This document shows positions 52,963-59,556 of a stretch of DNA of 59,556 nucleotides, one piece after another. Both the position numbers and the translations under genes were made by a program. How positions within the stretch are numbered: the stretch's first letter is position 1; each line of letters opens with the position of its first letter. The notes under the pieces were generated by a model. That model had not been told where the DNA came from and did no database searches. It was given only the letters and a program-made list of their open reading frames with translations. Source of the stretch: Acidimicrobiia bacterium (GTDB lineage: Bacteria; Actinomycetota; Acidimicrobiia; Spongiisociales; ZC4RG35). The stretch is from the NCBI GenBank assembly GCA_025937235.1, contig JAICRU010000007.1, forward strand, positions 1 through 59,556, written 5' to 3'.

Positions 52963-53121
52963 CAGGTGCCCTTCTTCTGGAGTGGAGTCAGCAGGTGAAT
53001 CGAGAGGAAGACTGCGGAAAGCCCACCACCAGCCAGGTGGGCGAGGGCCAGATTCGGATGCCAACGATCTGGTAGCGCGACCCGCCGGTCCCCAGCAGCT
53101 CGCACACCTCTCCCTTCGTGA
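52962..53121 (-). pseudogene. Possible remnant of a channel-like gene
   Basis: Between the two ars reductase genes a frame ends in NLALAHLAGGGLSAVFLSIH and then LLTPLQKKGT, with its TGA overlapping the arsC ATG (TGATG). The hydrophobic tail resembles the last helix of aquaporin-type proteins that often precede arsC in actinobacteria, and the coupling suggests a real former gene. The rest, which would be about 200 codons, is missing. Speculative. Confidence 0.25.
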
Positions 53122-53766
53122 TCATCCAACAAGTGCGTCGACTCGCTGCTCGATCTCGTCGAACGCAGATCGGAAAGCCCCCACCCTGCCGCTGGCCACC
53201 GGATCGGGGATAGACCAGTGGACATGACGTCGCCACCCTGGGAGCTCCTGCTCCCGTGCCCGATCGCACACGGTGATCAACAGCTCCAGGGGCATTTCCA
53301 AGGAGTCATAGCCCTGGGGCGTCGCCTCGCTCAGGTCTACTCCTCGCTCCGAAGCCACCCTGATCGCGATCGGATGCACCACCTGTGCCGGCTCGGCTCC
53401 GGCGCTCTGAACGGGCTGACCCGTGCGGGAACGCCAATACGCGGCCGCGTATTGAGACCGAGCCGAGTTGTGATTGCAGGCGAAGACCACCGAACCTGGA
53501 TTGATCGTGGCGGTGGAGAGCCCAACCATGGCAGAGCGTTGGACGGTCACGTAACGGCGACGACGGTCGCCTTCCGAACGATGCCGAGCGATCAACCCCG
53601 CATCTTCCAAGACGTTGAGATGATGGGCGAGCAGGTTCCCGGGCATCGCCGTTGTGGTAGCGAGTTCCTGAACCGTGCGATCGCTTTCCACGAGAAGGTC
53701 CACAATCCGCAGCCGTGCAACGTCCCCGAGTGCGGAATGGATCTGTGCCCTCTGAAGGATGTCCAT
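53122..53766 (-). CDS. ArsR-ArsC fusion (repressor plus arsenate reductase)
   Basis: The 214-residue protein has an N-terminal winged-helix domain (about 1-80; HSALGDVARLRIVDLL) and a C-terminal low-molecular-weight phosphatase-type arsenate reductase domain with catalytic FACNHNSARSQ and HWSIPDPV. Fusions of this kind link arsenic sensing to reduction. ATG 53766. TTGAGT occurs twice, 15 nt apart, in the upstream 30 nt and may be the operator. Confidence 0.9.
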   Translation of the reverse strand: MDILQRAQIHSALGDVARLRIVDLLVESDRTVQELATTTAMPGNLLAHHLNVLEDAGLIARHRSEGDRRRRYVTVQRSAMVGLSTATINPGSVVFACNHNSARSQYAAAYWRSRTGQPVQSAGAEPAQVVHPIAIRVASERGVDLSEATPQGYDSLEMPLELLITVCDRAREQELPGWRRHVHWSIPDPVASGRVGAFRSAFDEIEQRVDALVG

Positions 53767-53997
53767 TTACTCAAACGATACTGACTCAATAGAGGCTGAT
53801 CAAATCTAACCTGAACCAAGTTCTCGAACGACGTGATGTGGCTGATCGCCGAGGCAAGGCGGCAGGTGGGCTTCGCGGGTGTGGCCCATCAAGCGGGCCT
53901 TGGCCCGGCGTGTTCGCAGACACCGGTCGAGAACCCGAGTGTCCGACTTTCCGAAACAATGCTTCATGCCAGAATCGTCAAACAGATCTGAACATTC

Positions 53998-54037
53998 GGG
54001 CCCGTAGCTCAATCCGGTCAGAGCAGCGGACTCATAA
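53998..54037 (+). repeat. 40-nt direct repeat of tRNA-Ile 5' half (att site)
   Basis: These 40 nt are identical to 57104-57143, the first 40 nt of the tRNA gene, from its 5' end to the last base of the anticodon loop. Identity stops exactly after the loop (TCCGT in the tRNA, CACGA here). It is in the same orientation, so it is a candidate attachment-site copy bounding the island. Confidence 0.8.
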
Positions 54038-54336
54038 CACGAAACCCGCTTGCGCTATGCGGAAACGCGAAATCCCTGGTCATCGGCTCCTGGAGACGGC
54101 CGAAATCTCTCGATTATTCCATTGAGGGAAAGCCCACACTCCGCCGGTTCCCGGCGCCAAATCGTCTTCCGGCGAGGTGTCATCGGTCAGGCCAGTGAGT
54201 ATCAATGGTCCTCGAACCGGCACCCGGCATGGGGCCTAGTGTCGATGACACGGACATAGGGTCGGGCCAGCCCTGAAGTCTATGATCTCGCTGGCAGCAG
54301 GGGTAGGGGTGCAGTTCCGCTCGGGGAGGCACAGAG

Positions 54337-54432
54337 GTGAACTACTTATTGGAAGTAGTGGCGTGGTCAATCGCGTATGTCGTACTGATGTTGGTGATCA
54401 ACTGGGTGATGGAGCGTCGCGACAAATCCTGA
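54337..54432 (+). CDS. 31-aa single-helix membrane peptide
   Basis: GTG 54337 starts a 31-residue peptide, one hydrophobic helix (about 3-24, EVVAWSIAYVVLMLVINWV) with a basic end (MERRDKS). GGGGAGG lies 7 nt upstream and a strong intrinsic terminator follows 18 nt after the stop, so it is a complete expression unit. Type I toxin-like and small membrane regulatory peptides have this layout; function is unknown. Confidence 0.5.
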   Translation: MNYLLEVVAWSIAYVVLMLVINWVMERRDKS

Positions 54433-54449
54433 CCCTGCCTCTAGAGCAG

Positions 54450-54477
54450 AAACCCCCCGGAGCGGTCCGGGGGGTTT
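54450..54477 (+). terminator. Strong intrinsic terminator
   Basis: AAACCCCCCGGA pairs with TCCGGGGGGTTT around GCGG, a 12-bp perfect stem followed by TTTCTTT. It ends the transcript of the 31-aa ORF. Confidence 0.85.
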
Positions 54478-54610
54478 CTTTGGGTCTAGGAAAGCCGCCG
54501 GAATGGTATGGGGCCGGCTTGGGCTCCCATCGACCCGCCGGCACTTTCCCCGAATGCCTCAGGTGGGAATCGCGATTTGCTGTCGTTCCGAAGCGGTACA
54601 CACCGGCTCA

Positions 54611-54828
54611 ATGAGCTGTGTCGACATCACCCCTGAAATGGCGCGGCTGCTTGCCGCCCTGCGCTCCTCGCCGGTAAGCCCTGAAGTCCTGGCGCAGGTC
54701 CGGGCCATGCCCGAGTGGGTGGGGGCTCGGATTCGTCGGGTTGGGTCATGGAATCAGGTGAGCTGACAGGGACCGGCCACCGTCATGCCGGCGAACAGCC
54801 GAGGGGAATTCTCCCGACCGCACTCTGA
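54611..54828 (+). pseudogene. Family P copy A: small gene with frame offset
   Basis: The first frame (54611-54766) begins MSCVDITPEMARLLAALRS and includes SPEVLAQVRAMPEW, then ends. A second frame starts at ATG 54748 and reads ESGELTGTGHRHAGEQPRGI, ending 54828. Related pieces occur at 57877-58086 and 58856-59014. Here the two halves are offset by one base and overlap by 19 nt. In copy B the offset occurs at the same place, so a real two-frame arrangement or shared decay are both possible. No known family. Confidence 0.5.
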
Positions 54829-54989
54829 TCGTGCGGACCACTGAACTTGTGATCTAGAAACCCGGTGGTTGGGTTCAAAACCGGAAGGTCGTCGTATTCC
54901 TCGGGGGTCTTAGGACGGCGTTTGGTTGGTTTGGTGAAGATGACTGCCGCAACCGCGGCAACGAGGAGCAGGAGCACCCACCAATCCAA
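54783..54989 (-). CDS. Small membrane protein, 68 aa (family W)
   Basis: TTG 54989 starts a 68-residue protein with one hydrophobic helix (about 3-19) and a basic, Pro-rich tail (TKPTKRRPKTPEEYDDLPVL). One base upstream in frame the DNA reads EFFDQVWAW, which matches a small ORF at 58290-58400 (EFFQQVWAWILDSWW) if one C is removed. So the true gene may begin at TTG 55026 and carry a frameshift here. Confidence 0.4.
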   Translation of the reverse strand: MDWWVLLLLVAAVAAVIFTKPTKRRPKTPEEYDDLPVLNPTTGFLDHKFSGPHDQSAVGRIPLGCSPA

Positions 54990-55183
54990 GATCCAAGGCC
55001 CAAACCTGATCGAAGAATTCGATCAAGAGGTCTCACAACCTACACGTTGAGAGATCGGACTACGTTTGAGAGTTCCCACGTGGGAGTCGTCGTCACTATT
55101 CGATTTCGCCGCAGGAGCGGCACCCCCGAGCTGTCGAATCACACCTGAGCGCTTAGGACCGTCGGCGAGCAAAGGAGGAAGAC

Positions 55184-55627
55184 ATGACCAAAGTCAAGGC
55201 AATCTTCGGATGGCGTAGGGCGGTCCTGGCAACCGTCTTGATCGTCGCCACCGGAGCAGCGCAGGCGTCCGCGTCGAGCGCGCCGATCGTGATCACGTAC
55301 GAGAAGACGTGTATCGAAGCGGCCGGTATATGCAATGGGACCACCGGAGACGGCGACACGCTGACGATGGTGATTACGGGCGGGCGTCCCACCGGCAAGG
55401 CCGTCCAACTGACAATGAACGAGTCGATCGTCGGAGACTTGACGTTCACCGCCGTGCTGAGCGGGCATTTCAGCCCTGCGGGGTTCATTGTCCTGAACGG
55501 CACAGTCACAGGCGGACCGCATGCGGGAGCGCAGGTCCACCAGCGAAGCAACCTGACGGGCGTCAGCATCGACGGAACCACGACGACGTGGGAGGGAGAA
55601 CTCCGGATCATGCCAGCGAGCTCGTGA
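55184..55627 (+). CDS. Secreted protein of unknown function, 147 aa
   Basis: A strong AAAGGAGG 6 nt before ATG 55184 and a signal peptide (about 1-32; RRAVLATVLIVATGAAQASA) mark a secreted protein. The mature part is beta-rich, has two cysteines (TCIEAAGIC) and repeated Gly/Thr turns; the AFIVLNGTVTGGP-like stretch resembles lipocalin/jelly-roll type folds. I do not recognise a family. It lies inside the island. Confidence 0.75.
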   Translation: MTKVKAIFGWRRAVLATVLIVATGAAQASASSAPIVITYEKTCIEAAGICNGTTGDGDTLTMVITGGRPTGKAVQLTMNESIVGDLTFTAVLSGHFSPAGFIVLNGTVTGGPHAGAQVHQRSNLTGVSIDGTTTTWEGELRIMPASS

Positions 55628-55656
55628 GCCGGGAGCTGAATTAGACACGCGGCGAT

Positions 55657-56100
55657 TCATCCCATTTCTCGAGGAAGCCCGTCGCAAAGGGAAAACCGTG
55701 ACTCTGCGCTGTGCGGGGTGCTAAATTGATCCGATAACCGAGCCCGGCTGTTCTGCCGAAGCCCGCTCGTCTGGCACCGAGCTACTTGAAGGGCTAGCTT
55801 CCGCGTGTCACTCACACCCTCTGAATTTCTGCGCGTACCGCCGCATACTATTTCGATAGTGAATCCTTCTGCGTGTCTGGGATATCGGTAGCACCTGAGG
55901 GTAACAATATGACTTGTCCACGGCTTGAGCTTCTTGGGATCGCTCTGCGGCGGCGCGCCGGTCCTGTAGTTGGCAAACTCCGCGATGCCGTAGTCGATGG
56001 GGCGCCGACCCTTGAATACAACTCGGATGCGGCCATCGGATTCGTCGTGGATCTCGCCGATCGTGCTGCGGCATTCGCACATTCGAAGGGCCGGCTTCAT
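55657..56100 (-). CDS. Island protein next to integrase, 147 aa
   Basis: ATG 56100 overlaps the integrase stop (ATGA). The first 95 or so residues (RMCECRSTIGEIHDESDGRI, RVVFKGRRPIDYGIAEFANY) look like a compact, basic beta-rich domain; the rest is low in pattern. Accessory genes at this position are often excisionases or DNA-binding proteins, but I see no HTH. Coupling to the integrase supports it being real. Confidence 0.45.
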   Translation of the reverse strand: MKPALRMCECRSTIGEIHDESDGRIRVVFKGRRPIDYGIAEFANYRTGAPPQSDPKKLKPWTSHIVTLRCYRYPRHAEGFTIEIVCGGTRRNSEGVSDTRKLALQVARCQTSGLRQNSRARLSDQFSTPHSAESRFSLCDGLPREMG

Positions 56101-57011
56101 GCGTCGTCGCCGATCCCGAGCTCGCGATGTATTTCTCGTGCCCGCTCACTGCCTGCGCTTGCTCCGTAACGGGTGAGCATTTGCGGCGAATCCCATCCCA
56201 TGATCCTCATTAGATCCGTTTCTGGTCCGCCGGCCCGAACCCATTCGTGGGCAAATGAATGCCGGAATTGATGCGGGTGGACTCGCTCTAGGCCGGCGAA
56301 CTCTGACCGCTTGGCGAGAATCTGCGCCACTCCGGATTGGGTTAGTGGCCCGCGGAGGCCTAGCCAGAAGTTGGGAAGGTGGGCGAGTCGGTGCCGACCA
56401 CGTTCCCGCTTGTACCGGTCCAATGAGGCCACCGTGTTCGCCCCGAGGGAGATGCTTCGCACCTTTCGACCCTTGCCGAGCACCGTGACCAGGTCGTGGT
56501 CTAGGTCGACGTCGTCGACGCCGAGTCCGACCAGTTCCGAGAGGCGCATCCCGGTGTTGGCCAGGAGGCGAACGATCGCCGTATCGCGCAAGGACTCGAA
56601 TTTGGGTCCCTCCTTGCAGGCGGCCAAAAGCCAAGTGCGGTCGGTCTTGGAGATGATTGGAACCGGCGTCTCCTGGATCTTGGGTTTCCTGATCCGGTCG
56701 AACGGGTTGGCCGGAATCTCACCTTCCTCGAAGAGCCACTTGAAAAGCTGTTGGAGACTGGCATACCGCTGCTTGGCGGTCGACGAGGCTCGGGTTTCGA
56801 GCATCATCACCAGATAGTCCTGGATCTGACCGTTGGTTATCTCGGCCGCGATGGTGGAATGACCATGCGCGTGGAGGAAAGCGATGAGTTGGCCGGCGGC
56901 GAGGTCATACGATTCGATGGTGCGTGGACTCTTGTTCTCCGCCCGGAGCGATCGGCGCCACGAGGGGAGTAGGTCCTCGAGGGTGTAACCGATAGTTGAC
57001 GGTTCGATCAT
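56097..57011 (-). CDS. Tyrosine recombinase (integrase)
   Basis: The 304-residue protein has an N-terminal core-binding SAM-like domain (about 10-100) and a C-terminal catalytic domain. Catalytic Arg is in NTGMRLSELVGL, then HPHQFRHSFAHEW (HxxR), a Trp replacing the usual second His (MGWDSPQMLTRYG) and the nucleophile Tyr in TRYG. ATG 57011 is preferred, being the family start (MIEPSTIGYTLEDLLPSWRR). It is transcribed away from the tRNA, whose 5' end begins 92 nt upstream. Confidence 0.92.
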   Translation of the reverse strand: MIEPSTIGYTLEDLLPSWRRSLRAENKSPRTIESYDLAAGQLIAFLHAHGHSTIAAEITNGQIQDYLVMMLETRASSTAKQRYASLQQLFKWLFEEGEIPANPFDRIRKPKIQETPVPIISKTDRTWLLAACKEGPKFESLRDTAIVRLLANTGMRLSELVGLGVDDVDLDHDLVTVLGKGRKVRSISLGANTVASLDRYKRERGRHRLAHLPNFWLGLRGPLTQSGVAQILAKRSEFAGLERVHPHQFRHSFAHEWVRAGGPETDLMRIMGWDSPQMLTRYGASAGSERAREIHRELGIGDDA

Positions 57012-57103
57012 TGCCGAATATATTATCCTACTGAGAAGCGCTATGCAAGCATTGCGAGAGGTGGCGACACTGCCAAATTGCCAATAGCTAACTGCCAAAC
57101 CTG

Positions 57104-57181
57104 GGGCCCGTAGCTCAATCCGGTCAGAGCAGCGGACTCATAATCCGTTGGTTGCAGGTTCAAATCCTGCCGGGCCCACCA
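57104..57181 (+). tRNA. tRNA-Ile(CAT), probable lysidine type
   Basis: All arms fold: acceptor GGGCCCG/CGGGCCC, D arm GCTC/GAGC, anticodon stem GCGGA/TCCGT with loop CTCATAA, and T arm GCAGG/CCTGC with CCA encoded. The anticodon is CAT. Elongator tRNA-Met shares it. I favour Ile2 because C4-G69 and C5-G68 are the acceptor pairs that TilS uses to recognise tRNA-Ile2 in E. coli. The tRNA is the integration target of the island to its left. Confidence 0.9.
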
Positions 57182-57204
57182 AACGATCTACCAGGGGAGA
57201 CGGA

Positions 57205-57386
57205 CAGTCCTTCCCCGATTCGTGATCGAGGGTCTCGGTCGCCCTGGCGAGGGTCTCGTCTTCACCGCGCCCCGCGGTGGGCCCCTACGTCACTCCAGCT
57301 TCACCAAGGGCGTCTGGCTCCCCGCCTGTGAAGCCTCGGGGATGCCTGACGGGCTTCTCATCCACGACTCAGGCTCAGGGAGAGCC
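57205..57386 (+). pseudogene. Remnant of a second integrase
   Basis: The frame reads GLVFTAPRGGPLRHSSFTKG, VWLPACEASGMPDGLLIHD and then breaks. This is the end of a phage-type integrase catalytic domain up to the HD/LRHT region; the catalytic HxxR and Tyr parts are missing. It lies 24 nt after the tRNA on the other side from the intact integrase. Confidence 0.7.
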
Positions 57387-57416
57387 AGCGGAGTTCATCC
57401 GTTTAGCCTCGCGTCG

Positions 57417-57864
57417 ATGTTGCGAGTGCTGGTTGCGGTGGCGACCTTCGCCCTTGCCGTCATGAGAACGCGACAGCGGATCAAGGTCTCGATCCAGGGA
57501 CCAATCTGCCTCGAGGGACCTCACCCATACGACTACACGATCACGGTGACGAACCTGTCAACACAACCAAGGATGATCGCTCAAAGCGGCCTTATGGTCG
57601 CCTCGCCTTATGGCACCTGGTGGCTCCGGGGCCAGCCTTCCCAGAAAAACGCGAATAGAGGGACGGGACTCGGCCACTTGGACTGTCGAAGCCGGCGCCT
57701 TGCGGACCCATCTCGTGACCAAGGGACTTCGGGAGGCGCGTGTGTCGGGGTTCTCTCAGCCGGTGATAGGCCCCAGTGATTCGGAAGCTGCGCCCTCGGG
57801 GGGTTCTCTGTACGTGACGTTGGATCGTTTGGCGACGAGTCCCCACGTCACAGCGCCAACGTAG
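57417..57864 (+). pseudogene. Frameshifted conserved-looking gene
   Basis: From ATG 57417 the frame reads MLRVLVAVATFALAVMRTRQ and then YDYTITVTNLSTQPRMIAQS up to about 57650. The next part of a continuous domain, LPRKTRIEGRDSATWTVEAG, is in another frame and ends at 57864. The two fragments together resemble beta-sandwich proteins with the phrase VTNxxxxPxxIxxxGL. Therefore the gene is a frameshifted pseudogene rather than a single ORF. Confidence 0.5.
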
Positions 57865-57876
57865 TCTCACCACTCG

Positions 57877-58086
57877 ATGTCATGCGTGCCGATCAACCCC
57901 TCAAATGGCCCACTTGCTCGAAGCGTGCCGCTCCTGGCCGCTCGCACCAGATGTCCTCGACCAGCTCCACGCGATACCCGAATGGGGTGAGGCTCGAGCA
58001 TGGGGATGGATATGCAGACCGGACGTTTGACCGGGACCGGAGCCCGTCATGCCGGCACTCAGAACCGACGCGGCATCCTCGAGTAG
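57877..58086 (+). pseudogene. Family P copy B, two frameshifts
   Basis: Starting MSCVPINPS, then one base out of frame MAHLLEACRSWPLAPDVL, then DQLHAIPEWGEARAWGWI, and after a one-base loss MQTGRLTGTGARHAGTQNRR and GILE before TAG. The order of segments matches copy A. Nucleotide similarity to the 54.6-kb and 58.9-kb copies is high around the PEW and TGTG motifs. Confidence 0.55.
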
Positions 58087-58289
58087 ACAGAAGTCTCATG
58101 ACTGACCCGACCCGTCCGATGTCAGCTCCGACGTAGGCCAGATACTCCTCCGTCTCAGCGACTACCTGCTGCGCCGCGGCTCAAGGGGGGGTTGCCCGAT
58201 CCCGGCCGGTGGTTGGCTCGGGCCCGACTCCAACCGACTGAGATGTCGCAGGGCCGCCCTTCTTGAGTCAGACGAAAAGTTCGAAGGTC

Positions 58290-58400
58290 GTGGTCGAGTT
58301 CTTCCAACAGGTTTGGGCTTGGATCTTGGATTCGTGGTGGCTCCTGGGCATCGGCGCCCGGTCGATCGGAGCCGGTGGAGTTGATCTGCCCACGTGTTAA
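58290..58400 (+). CDS. Small membrane ORF, 36 aa (family W)
   Basis: GTG 58290 starts 36 residues with VEFFQQVWAWILDSWWLLGI, one hydrophobic helix. It shares a 35-nt stretch of near identity with the opposite-strand small ORF at 54.8-55.0 kb (EFFDQVWA and ILDWW). GAAGG lies upstream. Whether it is translated is unknown. A strong hairpin follows. Confidence 0.3.
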   Translation: MVEFFQQVWAWILDSWWLLGIGARSIGAGGVDLPTC

Positions 58401-58417
58401 CGACGCCGGGTAGACAA

Positions 58418-58448
58418 GAGGGAGAGAGTCCTCCGGACTCTCTCCCTC
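58418..58448. terminator. 14-bp perfect hairpin
   Basis: GAGGGAGAGAGTCC pairs with GGACTCTCTCCCTC around TCC. On the minus strand it lies 22 nt after the stop of the 58471-58761 gene and is probably its terminator; no long T tract follows. Confidence 0.65.
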
Positions 58449-58470
58449 ATTCTTGTCCGTGATGTTTGGA

Positions 58471-58761
58471 TCAGTTGTCGGTGATCGCCACCGTTCGGCC
58501 ACTTCCTCGCTGCGTGCACTGGAAGTCGATCCCGGTTGCGTCTACTTGCTCCGCAAGCACGAGCACATCCGCCACCACCAAGGCACAGACGTTTGCGGCT
58601 ACCCTCGCAGCTACAGCGACGTCGACCTCCTCAAGGATGGTGACGTCTCCGATCGACACGTTCACAAGCCCATCCTGGGTTTGCGCCATGGCGGCGGTCG
58701 GAACCGACAGCGCCAGCACCGTGCCTAGCGCCACACCTGCGATTCGCTTTCTAAGGGACAT
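58471..58761 (-). CDS. Small secreted protein, 96 aa
   Basis: ATG 58761 is preceded by AAGGAGG 6 nt upstream. The protein starts with a signal peptide (about 1-26; LRKRIAGVALGTVLALSVPT, ending AMAQ), followed by a repetitive Val/Ala-rich segment (VNVSIGDVTILEEVDVAVAA) and two cysteines. Many actinobacterial genomes carry small secreted proteins with this VNVSIGDV... pattern and no known function. It lies right of the tRNA, outside the island. Confidence 0.85.
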   Translation of the reverse strand: MSLRKRIAGVALGTVLALSVPTAAMAQTQDGLVNVSIGDVTILEEVDVAVAARVAANVCALVVADVLVLAEQVDATGIDFQCTQRGSGRTVAITDN

Positions 58762-58855
58762 CTTGCCCCTCCTTCCCTTTGGGGCTGCCCCTATGGCTGC
58801 CCTTTCCTGGAACACGCGTACCCTGGCGAGCACCCGTCCAAACTCGGAGTCTGCG

Positions 58856-59014
58856 GCTCATGGCCGGTCAGCCCTGAAGTCCTCGAGCAGATCCAAGCGA
58901 TGCCGGAAATGGGATCAGGCTCGAGCCTGGGGTCGGATCATGCGGACGGGGGAGTTGACGGGGACGGGCTCACGGCAGGCCGGTGCAATCCCGAAAGGGA
59001 TCGTTCACGACTGA
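58856..59014 (+). pseudogene. Family P copy C, partial
   Basis: The left part reads SWPVSPEVLEQIQAMPE and after a one-base shift QARAWGRIMRTGELTGTGS, RQAGAIPKGIVHD, with TGA at 59014. The beginning (MSCV... part) is not recognisable. Only this copy keeps GRIMRTGELTGTG in one frame. About 440 nt follow with no gene that I can support, except for a 9-bp inverted repeat and the partial ORF at the edge. Confidence 0.5.
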
Positions 59015-59072
59015 TGAGGTTGAGATGTTGCCGCGTATCCTCGGGCACCGATTCAGCGATTACTTACGCGAG

Positions 59073-59109
59073 AAGCGCCTCTGACCCGGGGCATGGACCT
59101 GAGGCGCTT
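59073..59109. repeat. 9-bp inverted repeat
   Basis: AAGCGCCTC (59073-59081) and GAGGCGCTT (59101-59109) form a stem with a 19-nt loop, followed within 6 nt by TTTT on the plus strand. It may be a terminator for copy C's former transcript. Confidence 0.35.
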
Positions 59110-59453
59110 GGGTGATTTTCTCGCCTCCCTGCTGGGCGTAGGAAGCCTTCAAAGATTGGTTGGTGGCGACAGGATTCTCGACAGCCTATCCCGGCGAGGT
59201 GTCTTTCGCTCAGTCGAGCCGGCGCTGATATTCCTGGTCATACCCGGGGGCATCGGTGAAGGGTCGAAGGGGTGAACCCGGTCCCCGCGGCTTGACCGAA
59301 GAATGCGGCTAGCAACAGACACCCTCCGGTCTTGGGAGCGGGGGGTTTCTGATGTTGGGGCTGCGTGCCCCTTCTTGTCGCCGGGGAATCTGCTTCCCGC
59401 CGGGAGGAGGATCCGGCACCCGGTTACGGCGCGCACATTTACCCGTATGGGAG

Positions 59454-59556
59454 ATGGCACAAACAGTGGGGCATGACCGCGGGGATAAGAGAAGGCGCGT
59501 CTCATCCACACTGTGGATGCTCGCCTCTTTGACAGCGGCTGGTTGGATCGTATGGA
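59454..59556 (+). CDS. Partial ORF at window edge
   Basis: ATG 59454 opens a frame to the end of the window: a basic stretch (HDRGDKRRRVSS) then TLWMLASLTAAGWIVW, like a signal or membrane anchor. GGGAG lies only 1 nt before the start, so the start itself is uncertain. Incomplete; no family assigned. Confidence 0.35.
   Translation, partial: MAQTVGHDRGDKRRRVSSTLWMLASLTAAGWIVW

Larger units (their letters stand above)
53998..57143. mobile_element. Small tRNA-targeted genomic island, 3.1 kb
   Basis: The stretch between the 40-nt repeat and the tRNA copy holds a tyrosine recombinase next to the tRNA, an adjacent 147-codon gene, a secreted protein and several small membrane ORFs. No core genes lie inside. 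This is the usual architecture of a small integrative element. Codon usage in the 55.6-57.0 kb part is less GC-biased than in the genes around 5-53 kb. Confidence 0.65.

Noticed and set aside
53998-54080. A second functional tRNA gene
   Set aside because: Only the 5' half is present; no T arm or 3' acceptor strand follows.
57104-57181. Elongator tRNA-Met
   Set aside because: Same anticodon, but acceptor pairs C4-G69 and C5-G68 match tRNA-Ile2; not fully excluded.
57222-57779. Single 185-codon gene
   Set aside because: It joins an integrase tail to an unrelated domain by chance frame continuity; the domain continues in another frame.
1-59556. CRISPR arrays, rRNA genes, complete insertion sequences
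   Set aside because: No regular repeat-spacer pattern, no rRNA sequence and no transposase gene with terminal inverted repeats were seen.

Overview
The window is high-GC DNA with tight gene packing, frequent ATGA/GTGA start-stop overlaps and GTG/TTG starts. Actinobacterial markers include a DUF4032 protein, a DUF222-HNH protein, an RDD protein with nonapeptide repeats and mycothiol-type arsenate reductase relatives. I infer a deep-branching actinobacterium, possibly Acidimicrobiia-like; no rRNA is present to settle this. Most of the window (0.8-53.7 kb) looks like ordinary chromosome. The last 5.5 kb is an integration hotspot at a tRNA gene.

Region by region. 0.8-4.9 kb: an RsbW-type kinase and STAS antagonist pair, a small conserved-looking protein, a membrane-anchored class III nucleotidyl cyclase and three small proteins. 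5.0-14.0 kb: amino-acid biosynthesis. A three-enzyme fusion (chorismate mutase, prephenate dehydratase, DAHP synthase) lies behind a Phe/Tyr-rich leader peptide and faces an ilvB-ilvN-leuA-leuB-leuC-leuD operon. That operon has an Ile/Leu/Val leader peptide with an intrinsic terminator at its front, and a second, Leu-rich mini-ORF between ilvN and leuA. ilvC and ilvD sit divergently at 31.8-34.6 kb and complete the branched-chain pathway.

14.1-28.2 kb: an amino-sugar/oligosaccharide module. A ROK repressor, a ROK kinase, a lipoprotein binding protein, two permeases, a GH3 NagZ-like enzyme, a minimal NagA and a SIS-domain deaminase/isomerase form one long minus-strand operon that converges on a ROK fructokinase. 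On the plus strand a DUF4032 protein, the MsmK/UgpC-type ATPase and a GH1 beta-glucosidase follow the divergent promoter. 28.2-39.3 kb: lipid enzymes, membrane proteins, two oxidoreductases, Aat of the N-end rule pathway and a tandem universal stress protein.

39.3-48.1 kb: an unusual signalling operon (UBP-type zinc finger, REC-glutaredoxin-like-TrxR-like fusion, cyclic-nucleotide-binding histidine kinase) next to a form II CO-dehydrogenase-like molybdenum hydroxylase cluster. The cluster has one large subunit but two small/medium subunit pairs, with a second UBP zinc finger between them. 48.3-53.8 kb: an HNH protein, an EamA transporter and an arsenic cluster (arsM, arsR, arsC and an ArsR-ArsC fusion) with what may be the scar of a lost channel gene.

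53.9-59.5 kb: tRNA-Ile(CAT) is flanked by a tyrosine recombinase. A 40-nt copy of the tRNA 5' half lies 3.1 kb upstream and delimits a small island. Decayed copies of the same small gene families lie on both sides of the tRNA, suggesting repeated integration. The best candidates for undescribed biology are the leader-peptide controls, the UBP/REC-redox/histidine-kinase operon and the decayed small-gene family at the tRNA hotspot.
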